Source of the DNA: Candidatus Bathyarchaeota archaeon
Lineage (GTDB): Archaea > Thermoproteota > Bathyarchaeia > Bathyarchaeales > DTEX01
Direction of reading: 5' to 3'
Length of the DNA: 64,000 nt
NCBI GenBank assembly: GCA_018396995.1
Contig: JAGTQB010000003.1
Coordinates: 32,455 to 96,454 of the forward strand
A model generated the notes under the pieces. That model did not search any database and had not been told where the DNA came from. It was given only the letters and a program-made list of their open reading frames with translations. A program made the translations under genes and the position numbers. Below are positions 60,773 through 64,000 of the stretch, piece by piece (positions within the stretch are counted from its first letter, which is position 1; each line of letters begins with the position of its first letter).

Positions 60773-61717
60773 TTATTCTTCCTCAGCGTCGGTTATACCC
60801 TTCTCTGTTATCATGAAAGTAGCCTCTCTTTCCGGCAGGTATGGGCTATCGATTATCCTAGCTATCCTAACCCCCTTATTCCCTTTCCTCAAGTATACTC
60901 TATGAGTGCATGCATGAGCCATAACGTGTCCGCCAGCTGGCCTCGTTGGATCGCCGAAGAAGGCTGCTGGATTAGCCTGAACCTGATTAGTTATAACTAC
61001 GGCTAAGTTATATGCCTCAGCAAGCCTTAGTAGTTTATGGAGGTACTGGTTCAGCTTCTGCTGTCTCTCTGAGAGGGTTTCACGCCCAATATATTCTCCC
61101 CTAAAGTGGCTTATCATGCTGTCAACTACGACGATCCTTACGTTATTCTCCGGACATAATGTGAATAATTTATCTATGAGTAGGCACTGGTGGCTGCTGT
61201 TATATGCTCTTGCAACAAGTATGTTGCCTGCGGCTTCACGTGGATTAAGCCCTAGGCCCGACGCTATCTGATATATCCTTTCAGGCATGAATGTTCCCTC
61301 AGTGTCTATAAACACAGCCCTGCCCTCGAGACCACCCCTCTCGTATGGCAGCTGGGCTGTTACTGAAAGCATCATACATAGCTGTGTCTTCCCAGAACCA
61401 TATTCACCTATAAGCTCTGTAATCGCCTGTGTCTCTATCCCACCGCCGAGGATCTCATCAAGCTTCTTTGAACCAGTTGTGCAGCGCTTCATATTCTTCC
61501 TCTGTTCATAATACTCTAACGCCGTCTTAAAGTCGGCGGAGAGCATTCTACGCGCGGACTCCTGGATTTTAAATATCGTGCTTAGCCCTATACCTGTCTT
61601 CTCGGCTATTTCTACTGGGGGAGTTACAGCTATAGCTTCTATCGTCGTGAAGCCCGCAGCCCTAAGCTTAGACGCTATCGTCGGCCCAACTCCATCCAGT
61701 GACTCTAAATCCTCCAT
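60773..61717 (-). CDS. radA: DNA repair and recombination protein RadA
   Basis: [24 protein letters not shown] Hh[12 protein letters not shown] Walker [11 protein letters not shown]. Confidence 0.96.
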   Translation of the reverse strand: MEDLESLDGVGPTIASKLRAAGFTTIEAIAVTPPVEIAEKTGIGLSTIFKIQESARRMLSADFKTALEYYEQRKNMKRCTTGSKKLDEILGGGIETQAITELIGEYGSGKTQLCMMLSVTAQLPYERGGLEGRAVFIDTEGTFMPERIYQIASGLGLNPREAAGNILVARAYNSSHQCLLIDKLFTLCPENNVRIVVVDSMISHFRGEYIGRETLSERQQKLNQYLHKLLRLAEAYNLAVVITNQVQANPAAFFGDPTRPAGGHVMAHACTHRVYLRKGNKGVRIARIIDSPYLPEREATFMITEKGITDAEEE

Positions 61718-61836
61718 TTAACACCCCTCATAACGCTGATGGTACGTAATTTATGCATAAAAATTCCCGTCTTAACCATCTTTCCTAAACCGTGATATAT
61801 ATTACATTCGCACCTATTTAAGGAGTCTGTGAAGAG

Positions 61837-62166
61837 TTAGGTAGGGGGAGGGGGGTGCTTTCTACCATCCATTTCTAGAATCTTTCGAAGGAACTCTACT
61901 ATGATCTTTACTATCTCATTCTCCAAATTTATTTGGTAAGTTTTCGGCTTATACTGGTTCTCCTTAACCCAACCTATCTCTACAAGCGTTTTTAAGCGCC
62001 TATCTATTGATGGTGTCCTAAGCCCTGTGATTTTAGCGAGGGCATATTTTGTGAAGGCTTTTTCTGGATTCAAAGCTAAGTGGGCTAGAACCCTAAATCT
62101 TTTCCCTACGCCGAGACCCGCTTCAACTTCTTCCCACATACTCCCTCTAACTCTTTTCTTCCCCAT
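61837..62166 (-). CDS. Winged-helix protein downstream of cdc6
   Basis: RFRVLAHLALNPEKAFTKYALAKITGLRTPSIDRRLKTLVEIGWV. Confidence 0.75.
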   Translation of the reverse strand: MGKKRVRGSMWEEVEAGLGVGKRFRVLAHLALNPEKAFTKYALAKITGLRTPSIDRRLKTLVEIGWVKENQYKPKTYQINLENEIVKIIVEFLRKILEMDGRKHPPPPT

Positions 62167-62172
62167 GTTCCC

Positions 62173-63345
62173 CTACTCAATCTGCTCTAATTGTTTTAGT
62201 AGGTTATTAAGGAATCTCTCTAGGTCTACAAGTGCAGCTCCTGAAACCCCTACCTCCAGCAGGGACTTCATATCTACTATTCCACGGTAAATGAGGTCTT
62301 GTACGCGCTCCTCAAAATCTTCAACAGGCTTAACATGATACTCTTCACAAACAACATTATAGAATTTCCTAAGATCCCTTAAGCTTATGTAGGCCGCTCT
62401 ACTTGCCCTTAATCCCCTCACTAAAGCTAGGAGTATGAGCCTGCTATCTTTATCTAGGCTTAATATATCTTCAGCAGTTATCGTCGGATTTATTCCACTA
62501 TAGACTTTACGGATGTGCTCCGGGGTCACTTTACTCGAGCCCATGTTCTCAGCGAGTATTCCGGAATAATAAAGCAGCTCTAATCCAACCCTTACATCTC
62601 CATTGACGGGTGGGCTCGCTGTTAAATCGCTTATCAAGTCGAGGGTCTCATCTAAAACGGTGTTAGGCTGGAAGGCCTCCTCAACTCTGTCGGCCAATAT
62701 ATCCCTAATCTGCTTACTAGTATACCTTGGGAACTCTATTATCCCCCTTCCAAGAGTTGACCTCTCGCCGGATTCTAAATAATCGTGCCACTTGATGGAT
62801 CTGGCAATGAATATCCCCCCAATAACTGGTATGGGTGCGCCGGGTTGCATCTCCGGTATACGCGTAATATCGTATACTATATGCTCCCTCGGGCTTATCT
62901 GGACAAAATAATCTATCTCATCAAACGTTACTAACAGGAATATTTCCTCAAACTTTAGGTAGTCGATAAGCTGTTTAAGCATTTCCTCCGGGCTTAAACT
63001 CTTTGTCGAGATTTTCGGCGTAACCTTCCTAACCAAATTACTGTAGAGGACGTATCGCGTAGTTCCATCAACCTTACAGTTCATGTAGACGTGCTGTAGG
63101 TTGATGCCCTCCCTACGCGCCTTTTCAGAAATAAGCTCACCAAACCTGATTGTTGTACATGTCTTTCCGGTCCCAGCCGGCCCAATAACCTCTATGAAGC
63201 GCGGGTAAGTCTCCCAAATATTCTCAAGCATCCTCCCATAAATTGATAGGAGCATGTTTATCTGCTGCTCTCTATGAGGGAGTCTTTTCGGAATATAGTA
63301 TGGCGATAGCTTATTCCTATCCTTAAAGATTAATGATTTAGACAA
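62173..63345 (-). CDS. cdc6: Orc1/Cdc6-type replication initiator
   Basis: LPHREQQINMLL, GPAGTGKTCTTIRFGE Walker A, LLVTFDEIDYF Walker B, C-term wHTH. Confidence 0.92.
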   Translation of the reverse strand: MSKSLIFKDRNKLSPYYIPKRLPHREQQINMLLSIYGRMLENIWETYPRFIEVIGPAGTGKTCTTIRFGELISEKARREGINLQHVYMNCKVDGTTRYVLYSNLVRKVTPKISTKSLSPEEMLKQLIDYLKFEEIFLLVTFDEIDYFVQISPREHIVYDITRIPEMQPGAPIPVIGGIFIARSIKWHDYLESGERSTLGRGIIEFPRYTSKQIRDILADRVEEAFQPNTVLDETLDLISDLTASPPVNGDVRVGLELLYYSGILAENMGSSKVTPEHIRKVYSGINPTITAEDILSLDKDSRLILLALVRGLRASRAAYISLRDLRKFYNVVCEEYHVKPVEDFEERVQDLIYRGIVDMKSLLEVGVSGAALVDLERFLNNLLKQLEQIE

Positions 63346-63502
63346 GACTCAACCCAACAAGAAAAATTTGATGCCAATGAGTAAAAATAATTTGCTCTTG
63401 CCCTTAAGAACCTGCGGCTTAATTTCACTAAGGGGATTACTTTAAATTTCTATTAAAACTATGTTTGCTTAGTTAGTGCGGTAGCATTAGACTGGTGTCA
63501 TT

Positions 63503-64000
63503 ATGCCGGGTAAGATGCCGCCTAAAATTATGGAGAAAATCGTTTATAATAGGCTTGGTGTTCCTGATCCGAGTGTTCTGGTTGGACCTGCTATTGGTGA
63601 GGATGCTGCAATAATTGGCATTGGCGACATCTTGGCTTTAGTAGTTCACAGCGATGCAATAAGTGGTGCAAGCGAGTTCCTAGGCTGGCTTGCTGTGCAT
63701 GTAGCCGCTAATGACGTATCTGTCAGGGGGGCTAAACCGAGATGGTTTTTAATGTCCCTATTCCTTCCAGAAGCCTCTGCAGAAGATCTCCTCGATAAAA
63801 TTATGTCTCAAGTGGATAGGGCGGCTAAGGAGTTAGGGATGATGGTTGTTGGGGGTCATACTGAGAGGACCCCAGGGCTTAGTAAACCATTAGTGGGCAC
63901 AATGGCCATTGGTTTAGCTGAGAGGAATAGGGTTGTCACAACTTCAGGGGCTGGGGCTGGGGACTATTTAATCATGAGCAAGACGGCCGCCTTGGAGGGA
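63503..64000 (+). CDS. AIR synthase-related (PurM/HypE-like) protein, truncated by window end
   Basis: ATG 63503: MPGKMPPKIMEKIVYNRLGVPDPSVLVGPAIGEDAAII…DAISGASEFLGWLAVHVAANDVSVRGAKPRWF. Confidence 0.85.
   Translation, partial: MPGKMPPKIMEKIVYNRLGVPDPSVLVGPAIGEDAAIIGIGDILALVVHSDAISGASEFLGWLAVHVAANDVSVRGAKPRWFLMSLFLPEASAEDLLDKIMSQVDRAAKELGMMVVGGHTERTPGLSKPLVGTMAIGLAERNRVVTTSGAGAGDYLIMSKTAALEG

Noticed and set aside
63346-63502. Possible replication origin next to cdc6
   Set aside because: No convincing repeated ORB elements by eye; AT-rich spacer alone is not enough.
1-64000. CRISPR arrays, intact IS elements, large tandem repeats
   Set aside because: None seen: no regularly spaced repeats and no intact transposase frames in either strand.

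Overview
This 64-kb window is ordinary archaeal chromosome. Gene content (archaeal Ftr/Fwd C1 genes, RadA, Cdc6, RpoL, L10e, type-I aroD and GHMP shikimate kinase, AMP phosphorylase) suggests a Bathyarchaeia-like Thermoproteota/TACK lineage; that placement is inference. Main blocks: RNase P RNA (minus strand) beside a decayed integrase fragment; an HTH + ATP-cone + NrdD-like protein; an accessory region (about 4.3-15 kb) with two tRNAs, a toxin-antitoxin remnant, two paralogous LivK-type binding-protein/MFS pairs and gene fragments; a DUF4956-CotH-VTC cluster; two tandem nucleotidyltransferase paralogs plus a class II amidotransferase; a near-complete his operon (G-D-C-HAD-B-A-F-I); a shikimate operon (aroD-E-K-A-C); SRP RNA; methanofuran C1 genes (ftr, fmdE-like, fwdD, fwdB); a QueT-like ECF gene behind a structured leader; a tRNA-Arg with two apparent introns; and a housekeeping block (L10e, ppsA, dph2, METTL5-like, csl4, rpoL, tsaC, radA, cdc6). 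The observations I rate most worth a second look are the degenerate NrdD-like putative regulator, the doubly interrupted tRNA-Arg, the QueT leader with its apparent CTG start, the NTase-NTase-amidotransferase cluster, the DUF4956/CotH/VTC cluster, and several perfect inverted repeats in regulatory positions. All calls come from reading sequence; no database search or folding was run.
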